In this document: positions 8,639-18,407 of the stretch, in pieces
Position numbering within the stretch: position 1 is the first letter of the stretch
Layout of the letters: the number at the start of each line of letters is the position of its first letter
Assembly: GCF_000332975.1 (NCBI RefSeq)
Contig: NZ_BANR01000008.1
Coordinates: 30,329 to 94,328, forward strand
Length of the DNA stretch: 64,000 nt
From: Gordonia aichiensis NBRC 108223
GTDB lineage: Bacteria > Actinomycetota > Actinomycetes > Mycobacteriales > Mycobacteriaceae
Direction: 5' to 3'
The notes under the pieces: model-generated
The model's database searches: none
Told to the model about the DNA's origin: nothing
What the model saw: only the letters and a program-made list of their open reading frames with translations
Translations under genes and position numbers: made by a program

Positions 8639-9583
8639 ATGACGGCCGCCACGATCATCCCCGTTGCCCCGTTCCCGAGCGCCCCGTCGTCGCGACCGGC
8701 GGCCGCGCGGGCCGTACCGCCCGCCGAGTCTCGGCGTTCGAGTGCTGCGGACAGCGCTTCGACCGCCGACGGCGTGCGTCACCCGTGGTACCCGGTCAGT
8801 CCATGCGGCGATGAGTGCCACGCCGACAACCCGTATGCGCCGGCGAACATGCTCATCGTCGCCACTCGCATCATGTTGCTCGCGGCGTCGACCACGTTCT
8901 TTCTCCTGACAGGCTCGCTTGTCGCGCTTCTTCCCCGACTCCTTCGTCGTGCCTACATCCGCACCAGTGCCCGAACCATGTTGTGGTCCATGGGAGTTCG
9001 GGTGATCGTCGACGATCGTCGGCCATTCGCCGCGAACACCCGCGGACTCGTGGTTGCCAACCACATCTCGTACCTCGACATCCTCGCGGTGGCGGTGGTC
9101 AACCCGGCCCGGTTCGTGGCGAAGTGCGATGTGATGGCGATGCCGGTGGTGTCGACTCTCGCGCGGCGACTCGGAATCATATCGATCGACCGGGGTTCGT
9201 TGCGCGCCCTGCCCGCCACGGTGCACAGGGCTGTCACCGAACTGCAGGCCGACAACTCGGTCGCGGTTTTCCCCGAGGGAACCACCTGGTGCGGCCGCGC
9301 CGGCGGTGAGTTCCGGCCGGCCTTCTTCCAAGCCGCCATCGACGCGGGTGTGCCCGTCATCCCCCTGCACATGGAGTTCACCGTCGCCGGAACGGTCACC
9401 GCCGCGGCGGGATTCATCGGCGACGATTCTCCCGCCGATACTCTGCGCCGGGTGCTGCGCACTCGCGGACTCGGGGTGCACATCCGGGTGCATGAGTCTC
9501 AGCTCCCCGGCTCGGATCGTCGGGAGCTCGCCGACCGATGTGCCGGCCTCGTCGGGGGCTCGGTCTGCCACCCTCATCGGTGA
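8639..9583 (+). CDS. 1-acylglycerol-3-phosphate acyltransferase-like protein (PlsC family), Rv3026c-like
   Basis: A 314-residue PlsC/LPLAT protein. The catalytic motif H-x4-D is NHISYLD (His142, Asp147). Motif III is FPEGTTWCG (211-219). A membrane segment spans about 71-98. The first 65 residues are Pro/Ala/Ser-rich and look disordered. The start at 8639 follows the GNAT stop by 7 nt with a GTGAGG Shine-Dalgarno overlapping that stop. It probably transfers a second acyl chain onto a lyso-lipid at the inner face of the membrane, possibly the product of the neighbouring GNAT. General lysophosphatidate acyltransferase activity is the alternative. Confidence 0.82.
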   Translation: MTAATIIPVAPFPSAPSSRPAAARAVPPAESRRSSAADSASTADGVRHPWYPVSPCGDECHADNPYAPANMLIVATRIMLLAASTTFFLLTGSLVALLPRLLRRAYIRTSARTMLWSMGVRVIVDDRRPFAANTRGLVVANHISYLDILAVAVVNPARFVAKCDVMAMPVVSTLARRLGIISIDRGSLRALPATVHRAVTELQADNSVAVFPEGTTWCGRAGGEFRPAFFQAAIDAGVPVIPLHMEFTVAGTVTAAAGFIGDDSPADTLRRVLRTRGLGVHIRVHESQLPGSDRRELADRCAGLVGGSVCHPHR

Positions 9584-9728
9584 GCCCGCATCTCACACGA
9601 AGCGGCGGCATGGGTGAGCCGGCGCCGTCGATGCGGGGTGAGCGCCGACACACCCTGCGGATCGATCGGATACGGTGAGAAAACGCGCACCGGCCGCAGT
9701 GGTGCGCACGACCGTCGGGGAGGCTTTG

Positions 9729-10241
9729 ATGACCGCGAGTTCGCAGGCACCGATAGAGAGCGATGTCGACACAGTTCGTGAGACCGCCCGAGCGCGCTTT
9801 GCCGAACTGCGCACCGCCCGCACACCCGTCGCCGACGCAGATCTCGACGCGGTGTGGGCGGACCTGGACACGATCCGACCCACCGAGATGCTCGGGCGCT
9901 GGCGCGGCGGCGAGTTCGTGACCGGTCACGCGATGAACGGATTGCTCACCAAGATCGGTTGGTATGGCAAGAACTTCATCTCGACCAACGAGGTGCAGCC
10001 GCTGGTCTGTCGCAACGACGCGGGCGACCTCTATTCCAACACCGAGGTCGGCAAGGGTGAGGCGTCGTTGTGGGCCATCGAGTTCCGCGGCGAGGTCACC
10101 GCATCGATGGTGTACGACGGTCAGCCGGTGATCGACCACTTCAAGCGCGTCGACGACACCACCGTCATGGGCATCATGAATGGCACCGGCGGACTCATCG
10201 GCGGACGCCACTTCTACTTCTACCTCGACCGGGATTCCTGA
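9729..10241 (+). CDS. GXWXG / DUF4334 domain protein
   Basis: A 170-residue protein. The GXWXG motif is GRWRGGE in the first third, followed by a DUF4334-like beta-rich segment (NEVQPLVCRNDAGDLY through GGRHFYFYLDRD). The ATG at 9729 follows GGGGAGG by 6 nt. Proteins of this family are often found near lipid or terpene metabolism genes in actinobacteria, but the biochemical function is unknown. It stands alone between the PlsC gene and the exporter. Its stop codon lies in the first copy of a 22-bp tandem repeat. Confidence 0.7.
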   Translation: MTASSQAPIESDVDTVRETARARFAELRTARTPVADADLDAVWADLDTIRPTEMLGRWRGGEFVTGHAMNGLLTKIGWYGKNFISTNEVQPLVCRNDAGDLYSNTEVGKGEASLWAIEFRGEVTASMVYDGQPVIDHFKRVDDTTVMGIMNGTGGLIGGRHFYFYLDRDS

Positions 10242-10282
10242 GCCCTCTGCGGCGCTGAACTGAGCCCTTCGCGGCGCTGAAC
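10239..10282 (+). repeat. 22-bp imperfect tandem repeat after the DUF4334 gene
   Basis: TGAGCCCT(C/T)(T/C)GCGGCGCTGAAC occurs at 10239-10260 and again at 10261-10282. The first copy contains the stop codon of the upstream gene. No hairpin or coding role is apparent. Confidence 0.8.
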
Positions 10283-10324
10283 CGTCCCGGCCGCACGATC
10301 TGCCTGGATGCCATCGGCAAGCCG

Positions 10325-10342
10325 TTGGCAAGCGATCGCCAA
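10325..10342 (+). promoter_or_regulatory. Possible operator upstream of the DHA2 exporter
   Basis: TTGGCAAG-CG-ATCGCCAA is a near-palindromic 18-mer with TTGGC (10325-10329) facing GCCAA (10338-10342). It lies about 57 nt before the exporter start, in an otherwise featureless gap. The binding protein is unknown. Confidence 0.3.
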
Positions 10343-10398
10343 GCGTGTCACCGCACTCTGTCGTCGTCCCTGAAGGAACGACACGAAGGCAGACGCCC

Positions 10399-12066
10399 AT
10401 GGCGCATACCGACCCCGCACCCCATACGCGGCCGACAACGAGCGAGCGGCCGACTCCGAGCGAGCGGCCGACACCGAGCGAGCGGCCGACACCGACGCAT
10501 CCACCGGCGATCCCGACAGTGCCGGTCACCGACGGCGCGGGACCATTCAGTGCGGTCCAACGCATCACGCTCGCGGTGGTCTGTGTGGCCACCGCGATGC
10601 TCATGCTCGACATCGCAGTGGTCAATACGGCGCTGCCGTCCATGGCACGCGAGTTCGGCGCGAGCATGAGTTCGCTGAAGTGGGTGATCGACGGATACAC
10701 ACTCGCGCTGGCGACCGTCGTGCTGAGTGCGGGCGCCTGGGCCGATCGCATCGGTCGACGACGCGTCTTCGTCGTCGGCGCCCTCGGGTTCACCGCAGCC
10801 TCGGTGCTGTGCACCGTCGCCCCGGACATCGCCACATTGAATGCCGCTCGGGTGGTGCAGGGATTGGGTGCTGCGTTGCTGTTCGCATCCTCGCTGGCGC
10901 TGCTGGCGCACGCATTCCCGGGTCGAGATCACAGGACCAGAGCGCTGGCCGCCTACGGTGCGACCATCGGTGCCTCGTTCGCCCTCGGACCGCTGCTCGG
11001 CGGCGTGCTGACCGACCAGATCTCCTGGCGGGCCATCTTCGTCATCAACATCCCGCTGGGAGTCGCGATGCTCTACGCGACCCGCTGGATCGAGGAATCG
11101 GCGAGCAGTAGTCCGCGGCGAGGTGACATCTGGGGTCAGTTCAGTGCGGTCGTTGCTCTCGGCGCGTTGACCTACGGATTCTTCGAGGCCAATGCGAGCG
11201 GCTGGTCGGACCCGGCCACCCTGACCGCCTTTGGTGTCGCGGTCGTCGCATTCGGCGTGTTCATAGCTGTGGAAAGTGTTGTCGCACAACCGATGCTGCC
11301 ACTTCAGATGTTCGCCAACCCTGCATTCGCCGGTGCGCAGGTCGCGACGTTCGCGATCAGTGCGTCGATGTTCGCGGTGTTCGTGTACGTGACCATCTAC
11401 CTGCAGGGTGTACTCGGTATGTCGCCCATCGCCGCGGGCCTGGTCTATCTGCCGGGAACGATGATCATGCTCGTGGTCGCAGGTCTGACAGACAAGGTGG
11501 TCGGCCGGGTACCCGCGTGGGTGCTGCTGTCGGCCGCACTTGTGGCGGTGGCCGCGGGATTGGCCTGGATGACCATCGCGGGCGAGCACAGCAGTGGCTG
11601 GGTCATGGTGCCCGGTTTCCTCGTCTCATGCATCGGTGCAGGCGTGTTCAACCCGGTGATGAGCGGCGTCGTGCTGGCCGAGGCCGAATACGACGACGCC
11701 GGTCTGGCCGCCGGGGTCAACGACGTCTTCCGTCAGTCGGGGATCGCGCTCGGTGTGGCCGCGCTTGGCGCAGTGTTCCCGGCGGCATCGGTTCTGCACG
11801 GCGGTGATGCCGGTCCCTATGTCGACTCGCTGCATCGTGCGCTGTGGATCAGTGTAGCCATCGCACTGGCCGGGGCGGTCGTCGTTGTCATCGCGATGCG
11901 TCGCGCTCGCGCCAGCGCCGACCCGACCAGCACGGCGACTGTCTTTGGTTGTGAAGGCGGACCCCAGATCGTCAGCGACCATGCGGTGCAGACACAACGC
12001 GGAGTCCCTGTGCCGGTCGTAGACTCAGGATCGTCGGATTTCCGGCATACCGGGCCACACCAGTGA
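10399..12066 (+). CDS. DHA2-family (14-TM) MFS drug exporter
   Basis: A 555-residue major facilitator. After a 45-residue polar head it has MLDIAVVNTALPSMAREF (motif D1 of drug:H+ antiporters), GAWADRIGRRRVFVVG (motif A) and a motif C-like segment around GASFALGPLLGGVLTD, and about 14 hydrophobic segments. Export of toxic compounds in exchange for protons is the family role. The N-terminal head contains an 18-bp repeat encoding T-P-S-E-R-P. It is followed after 7 nt by a very large SARP/LAL regulator, so the two are probably co-transcribed. The C-terminal 45 residues are unlike other MFS proteins and may be disordered. Confidence 0.85.
   Translation: MAHTDPAPHTRPTTSERPTPSERPTPSERPTPTHPPAIPTVPVTDGAGPFSAVQRITLAVVCVATAMLMLDIAVVNTALPSMAREFGASMSSLKWVIDGYTLALATVVLSAGAWADRIGRRRVFVVGALGFTAASVLCTVAPDIATLNAARVVQGLGAALLFASSLALLAHAFPGRDHRTRALAAYGATIGASFALGPLLGGVLTDQISWRAIFVINIPLGVAMLYATRWIEESASSSPRRGDIWGQFSAVVALGALTYGFFEANASGWSDPATLTAFGVAVVAFGVFIAVESVVAQPMLPLQMFANPAFAGAQVATFAISASMFAVFVYVTIYLQGVLGMSPIAAGLVYLPGTMIMLVVAGLTDKVVGRVPAWVLLSAALVAVAAGLAWMTIAGEHSSGWVMVPGFLVSCIGAGVFNPVMSGVVLAEAEYDDAGLAAGVNDVFRQSGIALGVAALGAVFPAASVLHGGDAGPYVDSLHRALWISVAIALAGAVVVVIAMRRARASADPTSTATVFGCEGGPQIVSDHAVQTQRGVPVPVVDSGSSDFRHTGPHQ
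10441..10494 (+). repeat. 18-bp tandem repeat in the exporter N-terminus
   Basis: Three 18-nt units (10441-10458, 10459-10476, 10477-10494) with consensus AGCGAGCGGCCGACACCG encode repeated S-E-R-P-T-P. The frame is kept whatever the copy number. Confidence 0.9.
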
Positions 12067-12073
12067 GGAAGTG

Positions 12074-15000
12074 ATGCGGGAGTATCGGGTACTCGGTCCG
12101 CTCGAGGTCAGGCGTGATGGTGAGGTCGTCGACCTCGGGTCGCCCAAACAGCGGGCCGTACTCGCTGCCCTCGTGCTCGCACGCGGTGCGGTGGTGTCGG
12201 TCGACCGGTTGATCGATTCGGTGTGGGGTCCGCATCCACCGCCCGCCGCGATGACCAGCCTGCAGGCCTACATCTCCAATCTGCGTCGTGCACTGCGCGG
12301 GGAGTCCGGCGAGTCCTCGCCCATCGAGCGGGTCAGCCCCGGATACCGGCTGAATGTCGCCGACGACGCCGTCGACCTCGTCGAGTATTCCGCGCTGTCG
12401 CGGGAGATCCGTGACCACGTCGACGCGGCTCGGTGGCAAGACGCACTGGACGCCTGCGAGCGTGCCCGCGGGCTGTGGCGCGGAGCGCTGTTGGCCGACA
12501 TGGCGGACGAGAAGTGGGTGGGCCCGGATTCCGTTGCGGCAACCGAGACCCGCATCGCTGTGACAGAGGCGTACATCACGACGCTGCTCGCCCACGGCGA
12601 CACCGCGCAGGCGGCGACGGAGGCAGCAGCGCTGCGCGCGCTCGACCCGCTGCGTGATCGCGCAGCGTGGTTGCACATGGTGGCGCTCTACCGTGCCGGT
12701 CGTGGTGCCGATGCCCTCGCGACCTACACCGAGCACACCCGACGATTAGACGACGAACTCGGCCTGGACCCGGGTAACGAACTACGCGAGTTGCAGGGGG
12801 CCATACTCCGGCACGACCCGGTGATCGCGGCGTGGCCGCGCTCCCCGCACTGGTCGGGGGCCGGTCCGATACTCTCGCCCGCTCGGGTTCCGGTTCCCGA
12901 TCTCGACGTCGATCAACCTCCTGTCGACGCCCCGCAACCGACGTCCGGCGCCCTCGTCGGACGTGAGGCGCAGATGCGAACTCTGAGTGGACTTTTCGAC
13001 GATGCCGCGGGGCCGGCGGTACGCTGGCTCGCGTTGTCCGGAGTCGCCGGAATCGGCAAGACGAGACTGGCCGAAGAGGCCGCGCGTGTCGCCACACGCA
13101 TCGGCGACGACGTCGTCTGGGTCAGATGCCCGGACGCGCAGGGTGTTCCTGCATGGTGGCCGATGCGCCAGCTGTGTCGTGGCCTGGAGGCCGATGCCGA
13201 GGCCGTATTGTCGGTGCCGCCGGGAGTCGACGCCGACGCGGCGCGTTTCGCGGTATACGAGCGCCTGCAGGAACTCATCGAAACACGCGCTGCCGCAGGA
13301 CCGGTCACGATCATCGTCGACGATGCGCAATGGGCTGATCCGATGTCGATCGATTTGTTGGTGTACCTGACCTCATCGCTACAGCGTGTGCCCGTGCGAG
13401 TGATCATCACGATCCGCGAAGAGGAGACCGACTCGCGGATCGCTCGTCTGCGCGGCGCACTGGTGCGTGCCGGCGGTCGTGTCGTCGACGTTCCCGCACT
13501 GACACGTCAGGAGACGACGACGCTGGCACGGCAGACCTCCGACGGCGACCTGACGCCAACCGAGCTCGACGGGCTGTTCGAGCGCACCGGCGGTAACCCG
13601 TTGTTCGTCGCCGAGTACGCGCGACTTCCGGATGAGCAGCGCAGGGAGGTCATTCCGGCTGCGGTGCGGTCTGTGCTCGATCGCCGACTCGCCTCGCTCG
13701 ACCCCGCTACCCGCGAGGTTCTCGGGCATGCGGCGGTCATTTCCGACGAGATCGACGTCGCGCTGCTGGCTTCGGTGATGGGGCGCGACGTCGACGAGAT
13801 CGCCGACTGCATCGACGACGCCGTGGACGAACACATCGTGGTGACCGGGGGAGCCGACGGCCGTACGGTCTTCGCCCACGCGCTCCTTCGAGAGGAGGCG
13901 ATGGAGGGTATCAAGACGTTGCGCCGGTGTCGGATTCATCTGCGTACAGCCGAAATCCTGGCAACGGCAACAACTGCCGATTCCTCGGTACGACGCGCTG
14001 CTCATCTCCTGCGCGCCCTGCCGTTGGCCGAAGTCCCCGAGGTGATCGCAGCGTGTCGTCGAGTCGCCGAGGACGCGACAGCACGGTGGGATTCGGTCAA
14101 TGCCGCCTACTGGCTCGACGCCGGGCTGCGCACCTACGAGTCGCTGGGTTCTGATGCGATCGACGTGGCCGTGCGCGACGAACTGCTCGTCGACCTCCTC
14201 GATGCGCACCTGCGTGCGGGCAACGTCGCCACCGTGCTCGAGACCGTCGCAGAGCGCCTGACCGATGTCCTGCGGTCGGGGAGTGAGCAGACCGCAGGAC
14301 GTCTCGCCGCAACGCTGATCCGTTCCGGAGGCGGGTGGCCCTGGGTCCCTCCCGGTGTCGAGTACGGCCCCCTGCAGGAGATCTTGGAGACGGTGAGTGA
14401 GTTCACCGACGGCGACGCCCCCAGTAGTGCTCGGGTGTTGGGCGCGTTGGCTGTCGGTTCCTGCTACAACCGCGACGCTGCGGTTCCCGCGATGCTGCTC
14501 GCCCGCGCGGAGGCGTGCGCGCAGCGACTCGGAGACCCAGAGGTGCTCGCCGACGTCATGCTCGCACGACTGATCACCTACTCCGGTGTTGCCGAGCGGG
14601 CAGCCGAATCCGTCGCTCTGGGCAACGCCATCCGCGACATCGCGCACACGTCATCGGCTTTCGACGAGGTGATCGTCGACTCGGTGCTGACGATGGCGAC
14701 GATGACGCTCGGCGACCTCGACGCGACGCATCGTCACCTCCGTCGCGGCATCGTGGGCAGTGAGCGGATGCGTCTGCCGATCCTACGCGCACAGCTACGC
14801 TGGATGGAGGCCGCTGTCGCCGTGTGGCACGGTGAATTCGACCGGGCGCGAGAACATTTCGAGACTGCATTCGCCGTCCATCAGCAGACGCAACTCTACG
14901 TCGCGGGCAGTGGTGCGCTCGCGATGATGGCGATGGCCACACAGGAAGGGATGTTCGACGACTTCGTCGACGACGTCCTCGGCATCGACCGTGACGACAG

Positions 15001-15556
15001 GCTGCAGTGGGTGCGCGCGATGGCATCCGGTGCATCCGGTAGTTCGGTTGCGACGCTGTTGGCTTCGGGCGTCGCGACCGTCGCAGGCGTTCACGGTGAC
15101 GTCGAACTCTCCGTCACGATGGTCGACGCGTGGCTGGCCGATCGCGAGCCGATGATGTGGACGTCTCTCGCGCAGGCGGTCATCCTCGCGGGGGTCGTCA
15201 CCGAACTCGAATTGACCGATCGCGCACAACAGTTCATCGACTACCTCGAACCGTTCGAGCACTGCATAGCGACCGTAGGTCAGGTCGGCTGCATCGGACC
15301 GGTCGATCTCGCACTGGCCGAACTGTATTTCCTTCTCGGCCAAGATGATGCGGCCATCGAAGCCCTCGATCGCGCGCGCGAGCTGTCGGAGTCGGCGCGG
15401 AGTCTTCCGGGGGTGTTGCGGTGCCGGATGGCCGCGGCGTCGCGCGCGCCCGCGGGACCGCGACGCGACCGTGAACTCGCCGACATCGCGGCCTTGGCCA
15501 CCGTGGCGAACATGACGGCACTGGCGTCGGCTGCCACCGCGGCGCGCACCCGCTGA
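12074..15556 (+). CDS. AfsR/SARP-type large transcriptional regulator with AAA ATPase and TPR-like domains
   Basis: A regulator of about 1160 residues. Residues 1-90 form an OmpR-type winged helix (VLGPLEVRRDGEVVDLGSPKQRAVLAALVL). About 95-245 is the bacterial transcriptional activation (BTAD) domain. A Walker A motif GVAGIGKTR sits near 322-330, with a Walker B-like IIVDDAQWAD about 90 residues later. The rest is helical and TPR/LAL-like. ATG 12074 is 7 nt after the exporter stop with GTGAGGAAG as ribosome binding site; GTG 12071 is an alternative. SARP regulators usually activate nearby specialised-metabolite or export genes, so the exporter upstream and the FAD oxidase downstream are candidate targets. 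Confidence 0.85.
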   Translation: MREYRVLGPLEVRRDGEVVDLGSPKQRAVLAALVLARGAVVSVDRLIDSVWGPHPPPAAMTSLQAYISNLRRALRGESGESSPIERVSPGYRLNVADDAVDLVEYSALSREIRDHVDAARWQDALDACERARGLWRGALLADMADEKWVGPDSVAATETRIAVTEAYITTLLAHGDTAQAATEAAALRALDPLRDRAAWLHMVALYRAGRGADALATYTEHTRRLDDELGLDPGNELRELQGAILRHDPVIAAWPRSPHWSGAGPILSPARVPVPDLDVDQPPVDAPQPTSGALVGREAQMRTLSGLFDDAAGPAVRWLALSGVAGIGKTRLAEEAARVATRIGDDVVWVRCPDAQGVPAWWPMRQLCRGLEADAEAVLSVPPGVDADAARFAVYERLQELIETRAAAGPVTIIVDDAQWADPMSIDLLVYLTSSLQRVPVRVIITIREEETDSRIARLRGALVRAGGRVVDVPALTRQETTTLARQTSDGDLTPTELDGLFERTGGNPLFVAEYARLPDEQRREVIPAAVRSVLDRRLASLDPATREVLGHAAVISDEIDVALLASVMGRDVDEIADCIDDAVDEHIVVTGGADGRTVFAHALLREEAMEGIKTLRRCRIHLRTAEILATATTADSSVRRAAHLLRALPLAEVPEVIAACRRVAEDATARWDSVNAAYWLDAGLRTYESLGSDAIDVAVRDELLVDLLDAHLRAGNVATVLETVAERLTDVLRSGSEQTAGRLAATLIRSGGGWPWVPPGVEYGPLQEILETVSEFTDGDAPSSARVLGALAVGSCYNRDAAVPAMLLARAEACAQRLGDPEVLADVMLARLITYSGVAERAAESVALGNAIRDIAHTSSAFDEVIVDSVLTMATMTLGDLDATHRHLRRGIVGSERMRLPILRAQLRWMEAAVAVWHGEFDRAREHFETAFAVHQQTQLYVAGSGALAMMAMATQEGMFDDFVDDVLGIDRDDRLQWVRAMASGASGSSVATLLASGVATVAGVHGDVELSVTMVDAWLADREPMMWTSLAQAVILAGVVTELELTDRAQQFIDYLEPFEHCIATVGQVGCIGPVDLALAELYFLLGQDDAAIEALDRARELSESARSLPGVLRCRMAAASRAPAGPRRDRELADIAALATVANMTALASAATAARTR

Positions 15557-15733
15557 CCCCCGACCAGCACCAGTCGATCGACTGACACCGCAGTGGCGTC
15601 GGCTCCAAGAAGACAGCAAGATCATCACAAGGGTGTGCGGACAAGGTGAGAACACGGCCCGACGGCACGACACAGACCGGACGCAAAACCGGCCCGAGCC
15701 GCCACCAGTTCGCACACCTCGAGGAGCTTCGTG

Positions 15734-17104
15734 ATGACCCAGACCCCCATCGACCAGGCCGACATCGCCGATCTGCGCGCCAGAATCCGCGGAGACGTTC
15801 TCCGCCCGAGCGAGGAGGGATACGCGACCGTTGGTTTCAATCCCGCGGTGTCGAGGCGCCCGTGGGCGGTCGTCGACGCCGCCGACGCTCACGACGTGGC
15901 CGCTGCGGTGTCCTTCGCGGCAGAGAACGCCATGACCGTCGCGGTTCACGCGACCGGGCACGGGGCGACGCCGGTCGACGGCACGTCGCTGCTGGTTCGA
16001 ACCGCGGGCCTCGACACCTGTGATATCGATCCCGACACCCACACTGCACGGATCGGCGCGGGCATCCGGTGGCAGCGGGTCATCGACGCCGCCGCCCCGT
16101 TCGGGCTTGCGCCACTGTGTGGTTCTGCACCTGGTGTAGGGGTTGCCGGATTTCTTTCCGGCGGTGGTATCGGACCCCTCGTCCGCACGGTCGGGGTGTC
16201 GTCGGATTATGTGCGTGCTGTCGAGGTGGTCACCGGAGACGGACACCTCCGACGGGTCACCGCGGACGTGGACCCAGACCTGTTCTGGGGTCTGCGCGGA
16301 GGAAAAGCGACGCTGGGCATCATCACCGAGGTGGAGGTGGAGTTGCTGCCGATCGCCCAGTTCTACGGTGGTGCAGTCTATTTCGACGGTGCGGACGCAC
16401 CGGCTGTTCTTGCGCAATGGAAGCGCTGGTGCCAGGAGCTCCCGCGTGAGGCGTCGACGTCGGTCGCTTTCCTCCGACTGCCCGACATGCCGGGGATCCC
16501 GCCGATGCTTGCCGGAAAACTGACCGTGGCCGTGCGCTATGCCAGCGTCGCCGACGTCGACACCGCAGCGACCACGTTCGCGCCGATGCGCGCTGTCGCG
16601 ACGCCCATCCTGGACATGGTGGACACGATGCCGTACACCGCCGTCGGCATGATCCACGCCGACCCGACCGACCCGCTGCCGACGCACGAGGACGGCATCT
16701 TGCTGTCGGACCTGACCGACGAGGCGGTGACCACATTGCTCCGCCACGTGGGGCCCGACGCCGCCTCGCCGCTGCTCGTCGTCGAACTCCGGCTACTCGG
16801 AGGTGCGTTCGCCGAGCAGCGCGGACCCGACAGCGCGGTCTGTCACCGCGATGCCGCCGTCAACCTGCACATCGTCGGTGCCCTGGTCGACCCGATCGCC
16901 GACATCGTGCCCGAGCATGCGACGCGGCTCGTCGGCGAGATGTCGGCGTGGGCAACGGGCGGGCGGTTACCCAACTTCACCGCCAGCGCCGATCCGCAGA
17001 TCGTTCGCTCCTGCTACGACGAGGAGACGACGGCCTGGCTGGCAGCGCTGGCCCGCCAGCACGACCCCTGCGGGGCGCTCGCGGTCGGTCAGGTGGTCCG
17101 CTGA
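15734..17104 (+). CDS. FAD-linked (PCMH/BBE-like) oxidoreductase
   Basis: A 456-residue FAD-binding protein of the berberine-bridge/6-hydroxynicotine oxidase type. PCMH domain features are [32 protein letters not shown] and [31 protein letters not shown]. The usual bicovalent sites are incomplete: a His is present in ATGHGA, but a second site Cys is not obvious. GAGGAG at 15721-15726 favours ATG 15734 over GTG 15731. It stands alone, 177 nt after the SARP gene. Oxidation of an alcohol or amine of a small metabolite is likely; the substrate is unknown. Confidence 0.78.
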   Translation: MTQTPIDQADIADLRARIRGDVLRPSEEGYATVGFNPAVSRRPWAVVDAADAHDVAAAVSFAAENAMTVAVHATGHGATPVDGTSLLVRTAGLDTCDIDPDTHTARIGAGIRWQRVIDAAAPFGLAPLCGSAPGVGVAGFLSGGGIGPLVRTVGVSSDYVRAVEVVTGDGHLRRVTADVDPDLFWGLRGGKATLGIITEVEVELLPIAQFYGGAVYFDGADAPAVLAQWKRWCQELPREASTSVAFLRLPDMPGIPPMLAGKLTVAVRYASVADVDTAATTFAPMRAVATPILDMVDTMPYTAVGMIHADPTDPLPTHEDGILLSDLTDEAVTTLLRHVGPDAASPLLVVELRLLGGAFAEQRGPDSAVCHRDAAVNLHIVGALVDPIADIVPEHATRLVGEMSAWATGGRLPNFTASADPQIVRSCYDEETTAWLAALARQHDPCGALAVGQVVR

Positions 17105-17160
17105 CACCGGCCCGGGAGCGAGCGCAGCTCGGTTGAGCGTCGAATTGCTTCGTCACGGAA

Positions 17161-17189
17161 TTGGTCGCGGGTGCTCACGCGTTTATCCT
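17161..17189 (+). promoter_or_regulatory. Sigma-70-type promoter for the cysteine desulfurase gene
   Basis: TTGGTC (17161-17166) and TATCCT (17184-17189) are separated by 17 nt. The -10 ends 9 nt before the ATG at 17199, so the transcript is predicted to start at or within a few bases of the start codon (leaderless). Confidence 0.5.
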
Positions 17190-17198
17190 GGGGTGCGT

Positions 17199-18407
17199 AT
17201 GTCCATGTCATCCCGCGCCCCGATCTACCTCGACAACGCCGCGACGACAGCTCTGCTGCCGGAGGCTCTCGAGGCGATGACCGCCTGCTATCTGCAGCCG
17301 GGTAATGCGTCGTCGCTACACGGCTCGGGTCGCCGCGCCCGGCGCCACCTCGAGGAAGCCCGCGAGACCGTCGCCGCGGCACTCGGAGCGCGTCCGTCGG
17401 AGGTGATCTTCACCAGCGGCGGAACCGAGGCCGACAACCTGGCCGTCAAGGGCATTTACCGAGCGCGGCGACGAGACGACGCCGAGCGTCGACGAGTCCT
17501 GGTGTCGGCTGTGGAGCATCACGCGGTGCTCGATGCCGCGCAGTGGCTCGCCGACCACGACGGTGCGGAACTCGTGGTGATCCCGGTCGACGCCGACGGG
17601 ACGGTCTCCGTGGCGCACATTCGCGCAGAACTCGAGCAGCACGCCGCGCAGACCGCGCTGATCTCGGTCATGTGGGCCAACAACGAAGTCGGAACGATCC
17701 AGCCGATCGACGAGATCGCGGCACTCGGCGCCGAGTTCGATGTTCCGGTCCACTCTGACGCGGTGCAGGCCGCCGGTCACGTACCGGTCGACTTCACCGG
17801 CAGCGGGCTCTCCGCGATGAGTATCGCGGGACACAAGTTCGGCGGACCGTACGGGTGCGGTGCGCTGCTTCTCGGACGTGACGTCGACTGTGTCCCGCTC
17901 CTTCACGGCGGCGGTCACGAGCGGGATCTGCGCTCGGGGACCCAGGACGTGCCCGGGATCGTCGGGATGGCCGCCGCGCTGCGCGCCTCGGTCGACACAC
18001 TCGACGTGACCATGCCGCACGTCGCGGCGATGCGCGATCGACTGTTCGACGTCTTGCTGTCCATCGACGGTGCCGGCGCCAACGGGCCGCGCGATCATCG
18101 CCGGCTACCCGGCAACGTGCACGTTTCCTTCGCAGGCTGCGAAGGCGATTCGCTCCTGATGTTGCTCGACGCCAACGGTGTGGAGTGTTCGACGGGCTCG
18201 GCGTGTACCGCCGGAGTCGCGCAGGCCAGCCACGTGTTGCTGGCGATGGGGGTGAGTATGGCCGACGCTCGGGGATCGCTGCGCTTCTCGCTCGCCCATT
18301 CCACCACCGAGGCCGACATCGATGCGGTCGCGGAGATCATCGGCGAGGTCGTCGATCGTGCTCGCGTCGCCGGTCTGGTCTCCGCTCCTGCAGGGAGGGG
18401 GAACTGA
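17199..18407 (+). CDS. iscS: Cysteine desulfurase (IscS/NifS type)
   Basis: A 402-residue class V aminotransferase-fold enzyme. The PLP lysine is Lys213 in SIAGHKFGG. The persulfide cysteine is Cys336 in [17 protein letters not shown] opens the domain and HHAVLD holds a PLP-stacking His. It converts cysteine to alanine and passes the sulfur on. Its stop overlaps the mnmA start by one base (TGATG at 18405-18409), which fits a role in delivering sulfur to tRNA 2-thiouridine synthesis as well as Fe-S assembly. It matches Rv3025c (iscS) in position. No isc scaffold genes are nearby. Confidence 0.93.
   Translation: MSMSSRAPIYLDNAATTALLPEALEAMTACYLQPGNASSLHGSGRRARRHLEEARETVAAALGARPSEVIFTSGGTEADNLAVKGIYRARRRDDAERRRVLVSAVEHHAVLDAAQWLADHDGAELVVIPVDADGTVSVAHIRAELEQHAAQTALISVMWANNEVGTIQPIDEIAALGAEFDVPVHSDAVQAAGHVPVDFTGSGLSAMSIAGHKFGGPYGCGALLLGRDVDCVPLLHGGGHERDLRSGTQDVPGIVGMAAALRASVDTLDVTMPHVAAMRDRLFDVLLSIDGAGANGPRDHRRLPGNVHVSFAGCEGDSLLMLLDANGVECSTGSACTAGVAQASHVLLAMGVSMADARGSLRFSLAHSTTEADIDAVAEIIGEVVDRARVAGLVSAPAGRGN

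Noticed and set aside
13379..14647. 422-codon minus-strand frame inside the SARP gene
   Set aside because: Antisense shadow; the plus-strand frame has continuous domain features here.
14795..16747. 650-codon minus-strand frame opposite the SARP and FAD oxidase genes
   Set aside because: It spans two well-supported plus-strand genes and their gap, and its composition is that of a mirrored codon pattern.
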